NCBI GenBank assembly: GCA_963082975.1
Contig: OY720344.1
Location: 89,528,107-89,592,106 of the forward strand
Reading direction: 5' to 3'
Length of the DNA stretch: 64,000 nucleotides
DNA from: Labia minor
Lineage: Eukaryota > Arthropoda > Insecta > Dermaptera > Spongiphoridae
The translations under genes and the position numbers were made by a program. Numbering within the stretch: position 1 is the first letter of the stretch; each line of letters opens with the position of its first letter. The notes under the pieces are model-generated. The model was given only the letters and a program-made list of their open reading frames with translations. It did no database searches and was not told where the DNA came from. Positions 45,301 through 55,674 of this stretch are shown here, one piece after another.

Positions 45301-48300
45301 AAGTTAGTACCCCAGCCAGAAGAAAATGGCTGTCAAAATAAGGAAGAATAAATAAAAATAATTGAAAAAAATAAAAATTTATATTAGGCGCAAAATCAAC
45401 CCATTGCATTGGCGTGGACACAAAAAAAGATTTTTGTCAACTATCCTTGTCCTACGGGGTCTGACACTCTATTAATAGGTTACACTATAAAACGCGGGGT
45501 CACTATTTTTGGTTTGACGAAATATTTAAACAAAATTATCAATGACGTTCTAAATATATCTAGTCAACGAGCCATGTTTTTCATCAATGCATTGGGGGGT
45601 TAGGCTTTGACAAAGAAAAAAAAAGCAAGTTTTTTAGTAGAGGCGGGGGTCGGGAGGGGAAACAGTGCCCATGGCTCAAGTCCAATTTTTTTTTCGCAAG
45701 GGCAATATCTCATAAAATAAAATTCGCGACCTACTTCTAGCCTTGATAGCCATTTTCTTGAGCTGCAGAACAAGGGACTCGTTGTCCTCCTCGAAGCGAG
45801 AGGCTTTCCGTCGCAGTGTCTCGGCCTGCAACACCAGGTTGCCTCGGTCGGACTTATGCCCAAATATACTATACTAAAACTATGGTTATATTTTCTAATA
45901 TATACATATATTTTTTATATAAAAAGAGCACAAAAAAAAATTAGTTAAAAAAAATCGCAAGTCACATTAATATAGTATTCTCAAGAATATTTTAAAATAA
46001 ATTTTTAAATTTAAATCGAGGAATAAATTTAATAAATAATAAAATAAATTTCATAAATATCATTTTAGGACCATAGGTACCGGTAGATTCACCGAATCTA
46101 AAAAAAATAAAATTTAGTTTATAAATTTACTACTATAGTGTAGTTGATGAATATTTAAAAATAACAAATTTGGACTAAAAATATTGAAATAAAACACGAT
46201 CATTATCTTATACTATTCTTACTGATCACAATGAAAACAACAGGGTTGAAGTATATTTAAGAAAAATAAATTTTAATGATTTAATAATAAAAATATTTAA
46301 AATTGTTATTATATTTTTTTTAAATTGTGTTTAGAATAAAATTAATGAAAATATTTAATTGAAATATGTAAATTTCTTTGATATGATATTGGTATGATAT
46401 TTATATCTGGAATATTTTATTTTATTTATTTATTTTTAATGATATTTTTTCGAATAAAAGTAATTTTACATTTTCTAAAAGATTTTTTTAAACATGAATT
46501 TAAATAAATAAACAAATTTCTTTACAACCTCACAAAAGCAAATAAATACAGCAACGATGAATAAACATATTGGAATTTACGAGTAAATTAAAGCACCTAG
46601 CAGTGTAGCCATAGGCGATCCAGATGAGACAAGACTTCCTGCTGGAAAAACAGTAGAAAGCGAAAACTGCAAATGTCTCATAGAAAATGGTAACCAAAAT
46701 AGTCCTCCGGGAGTAAAGGAAGAGGAATCTTCTTTGGAAGATGTAGAACTAGATTTATCCAAATTATTTAATTCAAAATCATTTTCAGCAAACATTTCTA
46801 AAGTGGCTGATGTTTGTAATTCTTCAGCCAGTGCTTTATCAATACTGGAAGTCTCTTTCTTTTCCTCACTAGTTTCTTGTTTTACCTCTTTTGATTCAGA
46901 AACATTAACATTATGAATAAATAAGTCATTTACTATTGATTGTTCAACTGGTTGGACTTTTTCAGGTTTTATCATTTTCGATTCGGAGACATCATCTTTG
47001 TTAAATAATTCAGTTTGTGTTTCTTGTTCAATTGGTTTAAAATTTTCTAAATGAATGATAAATAATTCCTCATCTGTTTGAGTTGTTATATCAAATATTT
47101 CCAAAGAATCGGTTTGCAAAGCAATAGAAATCCTATTTGAAATTTTTAAATCATTTATCAAAAGGCTTGAATCAATTTGATTTATTGCTTCTTTTTCGAT
47201 TTGAAAGTCTGTTTGTATCGAAGAATCACAAAGATTAATTTCTTCTGTTTGTTGACCTACAGAGAGTCTTGACTGAGCGGTTGACACCGTTCGGGAAGAT
47301 CCTTTAGTTTCAACTATTAGAGGCCTTGATGACCACGCTCGATCTTCCACAAGGTGAAAGGTCTGTGTGGCTTTGGCCTGTCGTGATATCACAGATGTTG
47401 TTGATGAAATTAACCTTGCAATCTAAATTTATAGTATTGTTACTATTATTTTATTATTATAAATTATATTTAAATTTAATTCATTAAGAACGTAAAAATA
47501 TTAATAAGTTCTTTAAAGAAAGATTGTCAAACATTTTGATAATATTATCTCTCAATAAACCTAAATTTTTTTAATATCTTATTTCATTTATTAAATTATT
47601 TGATTATAAAATGACTCGATATTTGGAATCATATTTTTACAATACCTCCTTTAAAAAACTCTAGTATAATATTCAGCATATTTCATATAAAAATATTTAT
47701 AAAGAATAATATTTTAATATTTTGTAATTATAAATTATGCTGAATATGCATATAATATATAATAAAAAACATGAAAATCTTACTTCCTCCTCTGCAAATT
47801 TAAGTTGTTCACGCATGTCTGCTTCCCGTTCTAGTGAATCTTGTAGATCTCTCAGTAGCTGTTGTGGATCCTCTTGAGAGCCCCCCCGCATAGATTCTCG
47901 AGATATTTTTTCTCCACTTGATGTTCGACCAAGAGCTGATAACATTGGTGGTTTCTTTTTAGAGATTGGACCTTGATCTTTAGAAACTTGCTGTAAAGCC
48001 TCATCCCGAGCTTTTAATTTAACTGTAAGTTCTTCCAGATCTTTTTGAAGTCTTTTACCTACCTAAAAAATTTTATCTTGTTAATTGAAATTAATTGAAT
48101 AAATACCTAAATTAAATTAAATTCATAATTAAATAAATTTTAGAATTGGGCTCATGATTTTATTTCATTAACAAAATATTTATTTACCCTGAAGGTAATA
48201 ATATATTTATATATAATATATATAAATATGATATTTATAATAATTAATTATTAATATTTCTGATGAAGTAATCAATAATTATAAAAAATATTTTTAAAAG

Positions 48301-51300
48301 TATAGAGGTATAATTTAAATTAAAAATATTACAACAATAGGATAATGTTTTAAATTAATAACAAAATATAAATTTAGTGAAATATATCAAAGAGAAAATG
48401 AAGAAACTCACTTCATTTGCTAATGAAAGCTCTTTTTCTAAAGTTTTAATCCTTTCGACACTACTTGCTCCAGTTTGATGATTTTTTGCTTCTCGTTCTA
48501 ATTGTGCTTTTTCTGTCTCTAATTGTTCTGCCCTACGCTCGGATTTTCGTAATTTAAAAGATAAAACACGACAATTTTTATTTGTTTGTTCAAGTTCTTT
48601 TTTTAATGAGACATATTCGTCCGCCTGGTCTTCACGAAAATTGTCTTGCATTTCTTCGATTTCTTCTTCTAATTCGCGCATTTCTTTTTTCATATCTTCA
48701 TTTTCATCCATTAATTCTTCACATAGTTGTTCAGCAGCGGATAGTTTCGATCGTAATTCTTCAATAGATTTTTGAGTTACGTTTTTATCAGGTCTAGAAT
48801 CGAGTTCATCTTCAAGCTCTTTAACACGTAAAGATAAACTTCGTTTTTCATCTCGCATATCTTCCGTAGTAGTTTGTAACTCATTTACTTTTTGTTGTAA
48901 TTTTAAAACCTTAAAAATCAATATAATTACTATTATTATGTTAATATGTTATGATTAAAAGCGTAAATAAAATTCAAGATTATTTCCAACGAATTATAAA
49001 ATTATAAAGTTAAATAGTTGTAATAAAAATTATTTAACTATTTTTTAAAAATAAATTATTAAATAAAATAATTCTTTAGTTAAACATTTATTAATAAATT
49101 TATTTACCAATTTAGAATAAAACATGTAAAAGATCAAACGTTATGGTAAAGAATCTACATTAAAATAAAATTTGAAATTAAATTCAAATAAATAAAAAAA
49201 AAAAAAAAACACTAACATTTAGTCAACAATTTTATAATTGTATTTTAACAAAAATTGTTTTATATTTAATTAATAGAACAATTTAAATTTGACATAAGCA
49301 AAGTTAATGTTAATTAATAATTAAGTATTTAAAATTTTGACTAATTTATATTTGTAGAATTACTACATTAATAATTTATTTTATTAAAAATAAAATTTAA
49401 ATAAAGTTCTTTTTTAGATAAAATAATTGTTTCAACAATTTGAATTGTTATACTTCACGCTCTCCCTCTAGATCCACTAATGAATTATTTAATAATTTAA
49501 AATAAAAACTTTAATACCTCGGAAGCCGCAGTCTTGCTAGGTACTGTATCTAAAGCAGCAATTCGTCTTAATAAGATATCACTTTTTTCTCTTTCAGCTT
49601 TTTCACATCTCGCTTTTACAGTTTCTAATTCTGTTTTTAAACTTTCAATTTGTTCCTAAAATAAAATAAAATAAAGTATAAAACATTGTAAAGCTTAAAA
49701 AGATCTAGCCAAGCAGATATTATTAACCTTGGGGGTGTAACTCAGTGGTAGAGTGTCTGCTTCGCATGCTGAAAGTCCTGGGTTCAAATCCCAGCACCTC
49801 CAAAAATTTTTTTTATTTTAAATTAGAAAAAATAATTTTATACAATTGTGTATTTAGTTTGTAATATTTATTTTCAAATCAAAATAGTTAATTTTTATAA
49901 CTAATTTTATTTATTAAAGATATGAATAAAGATGAAGTTTATGTGATACTTTTTATTTTAATTTAAATATAAAAAAAATTTTTACATTTTTTTTCTAAAC
50001 TATATTATTTTTATTTTAATTTTAAAATACTTACTTGAAGTTCATGCTCGTTTCTATCAATAAGTGTTGTTTCAGTTGTTTCTGTTCCAGCCAAACTTGA
50101 TAGATCGTCATCTTCACAACTACTATCACTTGAACTAGAAGTTTTAGATTTATTTTTTGATTGTTTTACCTGAAACAAATTTTTACAATTTTTCCTACAA
50201 TAATTTATTATATAATATTACGATTAATTTTATAATTGATAACTTCTATGCATACTTTAAAACTTTATATTTTTTTTGATAATATTAAAATTACCTGTAA
50301 TATAAAATCAACTTCAGGATTCGATGGTTGTTCAATTGATCTGATTTCTTTAAACGCTTGAATTCTAACAGGACGTGTTTTGTTAGTGGAAGACGAAGTC
50401 GATGTAGTAGTGCTTTCTTTAGATTTTTTAACATCCTTATTTGGAGTCGTTTTTTCTGGACTTAAATTCCTCCTTCGAATTGTGGATTGAGAAGTGGTAT
50501 TTGTATTTATTCCTGTCGATGTTTTTGTAGATGATGTTGTTCGAGTATTGGAATTGGAGGGCGAAGTTGTAGTTGGCGTTTCATTCACTTTGGGGGTTGA
50601 AGAACGCCGTCTAAAAGTGTATTCAGTGGAATATGCTGAAGAATCTATAAAAAATAAAAAAAAAATACAAAGCAATAATTATTAATTAAATAATTTCAAA
50701 AAGTAAAGAAAATTTTTCAATATTGAAGAGTTTTTATTTTATTTGAACGCAAATTAATTAAAAAATTAATAATTTCTATAAATCAGCAACGGTGCATCTT
50801 TAAATATATACTTATATAACGTAAAACATAAAGGATTTTTGATCAAATCAATTTGTAAAAATGTTGAATGCTGATCTGACAATTTCTAATTTTAAAATTA
50901 ACAGTCATATATATCCAGATACATTGAAATCTTAATTAATTAGTTTGTATATACATCTGATATGATTAAAATTTTTCTATTAAAAAATTATAAAAAAAAA
51001 ATATGCACATATGTCATAAAACTACCTTTTTCTTTCTCTTTCTTTTCTAATTCCTTGATTTTTGAAGAAATTTCAGGTAGGGGTTGAGTTCGTCTTCTAG
51101 GTAATGTCAAAGAAACAGTTACTTCAGCAGACGTATCATCATTTAGATTTCCTAAATCTGGAGTAGATGTCCAAGAAGTAGCCGGTCGTGATGACCCAAA
51201 CCTATAATTAATATTTATTTACATTTACATATTTTTATATTCTAATCAATATATTTCTGATTATTATAATTATTTTTTTAAATAATTATTTATTATAAAT

Positions 51301-52816
51301 AAATAATATTAATAAAAAATATTTTTATAAAATTCTATGATTGATTATTTTTTTAAAATAAAATTTATTGTAGAAAGTAAGTTATTTTTAATAAAAAAAT
51401 AATATTAGTAAATTACAATCAGAATGGCGATGTGAATGTGTGACTCAGTAAAGTCAGTAAAAATAAACATTTGGATACTATCCATACACAATGTGATTTC
51501 AACTATTTCAAAACGAAGTTACTAGGTCATTTATTCAAGAAATATATTTACCTGGAGCTATTACTACTAAAGCCTGATGTATTAGTTGTAGTATCATCTG
51601 ACTTATTTGATGAACTTGAAGATGTAGAAGACGACCATCTTTCCACTGAAGACTCTCGACCTCTAAAAAGGAAAAATGTGACAAAATTGATAGTAATATA
51701 AATAATAATAAATAAAAAAAATCCCTTACTTTGACCATGATGAAAGATTGGGAGATGATACCGTGGTGTCTTCACGACGAAGGGAATTAGAATCATCTTT
51801 ACCTCTTCCACCGTGTTCCTTATAATCACTTTAAAAAATTCAAAATGTTAAATTTAAAATTTAAACTCAATTTCATTTTGGTGAAAAATATAATTAATTA
51901 AAAAATTCAAAAAATATTTATATTATTAGTTAAGACACTAAATTAAATAAATTATTATTTTAATTTTTGTTTTGTAAGTTTTATAATTATAATAAAGGTT
52001 ATAATATTAATATTATTGTTCCGACAATTATAAATTAATTAATAAAAGTTTTAATAATTGGGATTTATACAAATTTAAATTTATATAAACGCCAATATTA
52101 ATATTTGATTATATATTTTATTATAGTTATTAGAATTTATGTTAAGTTTTAATAAAATTGTTAAAATTTCAAATATAAAACAAGAGATCCTTTTTTGTCA
52201 ATAATGTTTGTTATTAGATCAACTTAATCCACATAAAATAGTATTCGCCTCATTTATTGAAAAGAAATCTCTCCTTCCTGAATATCAAAATAAATCGGCT
52301 TTAAACTTATTATTATTCTTAGTTTATAAACAAGTTCAATGATATATTTATATAATGATGGTTAAATGTGGTAAGCTATTTATTGTTTGTTTTCTACAAA
52401 CCATCTAAATCCAGTAGAAGAAAATAATAGCTGATATTTTTGGTAAAATAATGATTATTTTATATTTAAGAATTAATAATAATACATTTTTAAGACAAAA
52501 GTTAATTTAATTAAAATATTTATTTTTTAATCTATAGCTTTGATTTTTATTTAAGTATATGATCGATAATTATAGATTATTATAAACTAAATATTTTCTT
52601 GTTTAATTTATAGGCATATTTTTTATATATAAATATTATATACACATAACTTCAAGGGAATATCTTGACTAAATTTATATATATATTTATATATTAATCA
52701 TAATATTTATATAAATACCGGAAACATCTTTTACACCGAGTAGGCCATCGAACTTGAGGATGAAATCCCAAAGGGCAAAGGGGGTCCCCTTTGGCCATAG
52801 GATAGAGATGATGCAT
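33477..52816 (-). CDS. Large coiled-coil protein, MTCL/SOGA family-like (whole gene)
   Basis: I joined 38 coding exons over 19.3 kb. All boundaries are GT-AG and every phase agrees. The total of 7,269 nt gives 2,422 residues with the long exon 10, or 6,534 nt (2,177 residues) if the 91-nt alternative is used. The start is ATG 52816, preceded in frame by TGA; the stop is TAA 33477-33479. Order: a short Cys-containing N-terminal module, a Ser/Thr-rich region, a long heptad-rich coiled coil, a conserved distal coil, then a basic Ser-rich tail. The blocks EIEEMQDNFREDQADEY, NKNCRVLSFKLRKSERR and KTELVSERSAWEVKLSEMQS recall MTCL/SOGA microtubule-crosslinking proteins. I rely on memory for this; a different giant coiled-coil family is possible. 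Location and binding are inferred: cytoskeletal, microtubule-associated. Confidence 0.85.
35264..35553. mobile_element. hAT-type MITE, 290 bp, inside a coiled-coil gene intron
   Basis: It starts CTGAGGTGAGCA and ends TGCTCACCCCTG, an inverted repeat with one mismatch. It is flanked by the exact 8-bp duplication ATCTAAAT (35256-35263 and 35554-35561). It lies in the intron between exons 31 and 32, away from splice sites. There is no transposase. Confidence 0.88.
36613..37704 (-). CDS. Coiled-coil gene exons 27-30: conserved C-terminal coil
   Basis: The exons are 37537-37704, 37206-37361, 36856-37143 and 36613-36708. They encode KIATLEQQVSCMEDELSEAR, KTELVSERSAWEVKLSEMQS, MRTRMELAWHKEREEQHRLL, LRTTNEKLRRERERYDKDRE and IDELMKLAPDLFPQRNKPPP. 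This is the least degenerate, most family-specific part of the protein and the main basis for the MTCL/SOGA assignment. Confidence 0.87.
37783..40151 (-). CDS. Coiled-coil gene exons 19-26: distal coil
   Basis: The exons are 39987-40151, 39806-39919, 38926-39082, 38719-38845, 38537-38651, 38260-38433, 38083-38195 and 37783-38020. All encode continuous charged coiled coil. The last exon contains SLKLRYDGRVALISEELHSL, QVQLSRFKKERDTYRHM and AQRTIADLKAQVGG, a recognisable conserved-looking block. The intron 39083-39805 holds purine-rich sequence, an AAT triplet repeat and a TA run. Confidence 0.85.
40537..44819 (-). CDS. Coiled-coil gene exons 11-18: central coil
   Basis: The exons are 44521-44819, 44087-44211, 43782-44022, 43026-43181, 41518-41884, 41265-41459, 40940-41196 and 40537-40686. 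Exon 11 begins with a proline/serine hinge (RKKSPSPARLTPEP). The rest is strongly heptad-periodic and Lys/Glu-rich; the 41518 exon carries a basic hinge (YKKRTPKRPTDMTTKLQLKR). Introns are mostly short. The largest (41885-43025) is AT-rich with no recognised element. Each short open frame here is one exon of this gene plus intron read-through. Confidence 0.85.
45735..45825 (-). CDS. Alternative exon 10b (short): coiled-coil continuation
   Basis: Acceptor GGTGTTGCAG/GCCGAG and donor GCTAGAA/GTAGGT give 91 nt, phase 0 in and phase 1 out. The product AETLRRKASRFEEDNESLVL then QLKKMAIKAR runs directly from AEEE of exon 9 into SRKKSPSP of exon 11. It keeps the heptads and is what I would expect for the family. 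Base composition is strikingly different from the rest of the gene: codons such as GCC GAG, CTG CGA CGG and GAG GAC AAC are GC-ending. A GC-rich patch extends outside it (about 45395-45860). Confidence 0.75.
46597..47422 (-). CDS. Alternative exon 10 (long): 275-residue insert with seven QT motifs
   Basis: Acceptor ATAAATTTAG/ATTGC follows exon 9 in phase 0. Donor CTGCTAG/GTGCTT leaves phase 1, which fits exon 11 (reading MATLLGRKKSPSP). The exon is not heptad-like. It has QT motifs at exon residues 20, 58, 70, 103, 115, 136 and 203 (KATQTF, GQQTEE, SIQTDF, ALQTDS, TTQTDE, ETQTEL, ELQTSA). Several fit the TQT-type recognition motif of dynein light chain LC8. Reading through the donor gives a stop at 46577, so it could also serve as a terminal exon. 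It cannot be spliced with the 91-nt exon without breaking frame. Confidence 0.7.
47784..49655 (-). CDS. Coiled-coil gene exons 7-9: conserved SOGA-like coil
   Basis: The exons are 49518-49655, 48412-48909 and 47784-48062 (about residues 324-628). Exon 8 is a continuous coiled coil with CEELMDENEDMKKEMRELEE, MQDNFREDQADEY and NKNCRVLSFKLRKSERRAEQ. This is the part most like the SOGA domain (formerly DUF3166). Exon 9 adds the linker ISKKKPPMLSALGRTSSGEK and then the heptads LEREADMREQLKFAEEE. It ends in phase 0 at the alternative-exon choice. Confidence 0.85.
49731..49802 (+). tRNA. tRNA-Ala (anticodon CGC)
   Basis: This is a 72-nt cloverleaf. The acceptor stem GGGGGTG/CACCTCC includes a G3-U70 wobble, the alanine identity element. 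The D arm has ACTC/GAGT, the anticodon loop is TTCGCAT (CGC at 49763-49765), and the T arm is CTGGG-TTCAAAT-CCCAG. The discriminator is A and no CCA is encoded. A T run from 49806 can end Pol III transcription. The anticodon stem has one central U-U mismatch. The gene is antisense within the intron between exons 6 and 7 of the coiled-coil gene. Confidence 0.93.
50035..51828 (-). CDS. Coiled-coil gene exons 2-6: Ser/Thr-rich region
   Basis: The exons are 51730-51828, 51552-51662, 51026-51201, 50295-50644 and 50035-50169. The encoded stretch (about residues 33-323) is low-complexity and hydrophilic. It has a Ser run in SSSTSSSSSNKSDDTT, a proline/arginine patch LTLPRRRTQPLPEI, a Thr/Ser/Asn-rich block and an acidic Ser patch SSSSDSSCEDDDL. 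It looks disordered and rich in phosphorylation sites. Such a region commonly precedes the coil in cytoskeletal crosslinkers. Confidence 0.8.
52719..52816 (-). CDS. Coiled-coil gene exon 1: Cys-rich N-terminal module
   Basis: This first coding exon starts MHHLYPMAKGDPLCPLGFHP and continues through RWPTRCKRCFR. The codon for that last Arg is completed by exon 2, which starts DYKEHGGRGKDDS. The donor is CCG/GTATTT and the acceptor of exon 2 is TTTAAAG. Three cysteines (C-x13-C-x2-C) plus a histidine could bind a metal, but this is not a family I can name. The exon is about 890 bp upstream of exon 2 and would be missed by a simple ORF scan. In-frame TGA just upstream supports this start. Confidence 0.75.
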
Positions 52817-54385
52817 TTTTAGAGGTCACACGTAAAACCACCTGAGTAAAAAGAGTAAAGTTCATCAACCAGAGAATCAACGGAATTATTTTGGTTGAGA
52901 AGATCATTTAAAATCATAATTTGGAAGTATTTTCAATGAAATGAACAGGAAATATCTTTCGTAAAAAAAATAGATTATTTAGTTGATAAATCGCTTAGAG
53001 TAAAAGCCTTTCTAGGTCTAAAATTAACTCGTTTCTCAGGCTGGCATAATATTTCACTGTAGTAGCACACAGCAACACATACACATACGAACACGCACTT
53101 TAAAACGCCACCAATTGACGGGTGCGCACATTTCGTCTAAAAATAATAGATATATCTGAGGACTGGTTTTGTTTGCGATTCGTTTATCAAGGAGGTGGAG
53201 CTTGTTAGGGGGTGGGGTTCCGAGGTGAATTTTACGTAACAGAACACAATTACTCACAATATCAATTAATTTATGAACAAGTAGAGAAATTCATTCCCCA
53301 CATATCCTTAAATGCGAATGGATATTTGCATTGGAAATGAGGGCCCTGGAGAGTTCAAACAATGTATCATAATGAATAAGTTCATGGGGGACTAGGAATT
53401 AACTCCTTGAGTTGCTTTCACAGGGCTAAAACCATCTCAGACTAAAAGGATCATCGACGACGAGATGCCTTGGAGCAAAGCCAAAGAGACTTGCTAAGAT
53501 CTGCACCAGAGGACAGGAGTTCTCCTAAACATTTTTTTTTTAATGGAATTAATTTCCAAAACCCTTGATAATTTAAAATATTACTATAATTAAAAAAAAA
53601 TATATAAATACATATATTAATATTTTTCAAATAATTTGTTGAAAAATATTTTTTAAGAATAATTTTAATCATATTATATAAACTAAAATTAAACTTAAAA
53701 CTGTAAACCTTCATAAAAATATTTTTTTATTAAATTATTAAATTATTATTTATTGATAAATATGATAATTTAAGCCTGCTTCTTTTTAATTCTGGCTTCT
53801 GATAATGACAAGTAAAATGCTCATAAAGCAAATATATCATAACATGAAACTTTATATTATTAATAAGGTATATATTTTTTAGTTTAATTATAAATTGCAT
53901 AATATAATCAAAATGTTTCAACGAATACAGAAGGTTAAATTAATTAAATTAATTTATTAATTTCATAATATTTAATTTGTTTTAAATTATATAGAATTTT
54001 TGGACAAGAGCGATAATAGGGATCATACTATCTTTTATAGTTGCATCTGGTTTGCGGCGGATTTTATATTAGAACTTTTAAATATATAGCAAATTCAATT
54101 TATATATTTAACATACGTAATTTGTTTATCTTCTCATAATGTAATTAACAAAAAGTCTCTCAGAGGTGTTGATAATTTTTTTTAATCTAGATCAAAAGTC
54201 AGGAAAAAATTTTATTCGTAATTTCAAAATCCTGTCAATAACAAATATATTTTTTTACCATATATCATAATATTTAATATTGACAACAAATTTATTTTAT
54301 TAAATTTATTAAAGATAAATTGTTTTCATAATTAAATATATATAGAATAAAAACTTTTCATTAAATTATTAAAGCTTTGGTGGCT
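52817..54385. other. 5' flank of the coiled-coil gene
   Basis: The part to about 53530 is GC-richer than typical intergenic DNA here and includes CA-rich and G-rich patches (CACACAGCAACACATACACA, GGGGGTGGGG). It may hold the promoter or 5' UTR of the minus-strand gene. No coding frame is convincing; those at 53054-53257 and 53451-53714 have no motif or splice context. Confidence 0.4.
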
Positions 54386-54626
54386 GTTTTTATTTATAAG
54401 GGAATTTTGTAAATAAAAGCACATATTGATATTTGTTATTGTAAATTTATTCAAAAAAATACACAACTACTTCTGCAATCGAAACTTTGTGTATTATAAT
54501 GTTTGTGTTGTATAATATTTATTTGCAGAAGTAGCAATCGAAACGTTGTGTATTTTTTTGAATAAATTTACAATAACAAATATCAATATGTGGTTTTATT
54601 TACAAAATTCCCTTATAAATAAAAAC
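54386..54626. mobile_element. Long-hairpin MITE, 241 bp
   Basis: Two 82-bp arms, 54386-54467 and 54545-54626, are inverted copies with very few differences; they begin GTTTTTATTTATAAGGGAAT. The loop contains a smaller inverted pair (TACTTCTGC and GCAGAAGTA) and a duplicated AATCGAAAC. It has no coding capacity. Transcribed, it would fold into a long stem. Confidence 0.8.
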
Positions 54627-55674
54627 TTCTCATTTTTAGTTGTAACTGATACCTCTTATGGTCTTGTGTTTAGAAGATTCTTAAGCTATGTTTCTGTTTC
54701 CACATTCAAAATTGTATAATATTATGTTTCTTAGAAAATAACTTTTTATACTTTTCATAATTTTAATATATTACTATAAATGTTCAAGATAAAGCATAGC
54801 ATATAGAAATATTATTTGATAATTATAAAATTTAATTTGATTATCGAGGAAGAATTTGCACAACACCAACTAGCTTAGAAGAAAACAAATTTTAAAATTC
54901 TTTACTTTACTTTTATTTTAATTATCTTTATAAAATAGTAATGGTGGCTCTAACTGATATATTCTAATAATTTATATATTAAAATATTAATATAATTTGT
55001 GAATATCGTATTGGTAGATTTCTTGTTAAACATGTCAGTCCTAAGAGTTAGTCCCTATATATATATATAATTTTAAGGATTATCTTTTCTCTGCACCACT
55101 GTTTATAACAGTATTTGCTACAATATTTTACTAATATAACTTATTCAAAATCAGAATTTTTTTTCTAAAATGATTGTTTTATTTTTAAGTACTTCCTATT
55201 TTAAATAAAAATATTAATCTGGAGTCATAGTAATTATTGTTCTAAATATAATAGTTAAAAGGTTGCAAATAATTTATTTTTTTTAATTTTTATCAAAAAT
55301 TAGTATTATATATTTTTGAATAAAAATGATGAAGTATTATTTGAAAAGGAAATAGTTTCCATGAAAATCTACTTAATGTTGTTAACATTTATAGAAATTA
55401 TTTTTAGTAGGGTTGAATTTAAAATAAATTTCACATTATTATGTTTAGTATTATTCTTTTATTTATAATTATTTAATATTTGTTTAATATGTTTAATTAG
55501 CTTAATATTTATTTAAAAAATTATCCAAGTAATTCGTAAAATAGGAATTGTTTGGTTTAAAAAAAATATACAAATAACAGTATTTTTATATAAATATATT
55601 TAATGTATATGAAAAATATATGTAAAAATATAAATATATATTAATTACCCTAATAAAACTTGAATAAAAAACAT
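54627..55674. other. AT-rich spacer downstream of HMG-CoA lyase
   Basis: I see no gene here. The 3' UTR of the minus-strand HMG-CoA lyase gene should occupy the right end. Confidence 0.5.

Noticed and set aside
45409-45603. 64-codon plus frame
   Set aside because: It has no motif and lies in the GC-rich island antisense to the coiled-coil gene; no splice or start context.
45600-45863. 87-codon minus frame (MGISPTEATW...)
   Set aside because: It is the wrong frame across exon 10b. The correct frame continues the coiled coil with matching splice phases.
53451-53714. 87-codon minus frame upstream of the coiled-coil gene
   Set aside because: Only the last 30 codons are of normal composition. 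There is no acceptor or phase that links it to exon 1, and the in-frame stop follows quickly.
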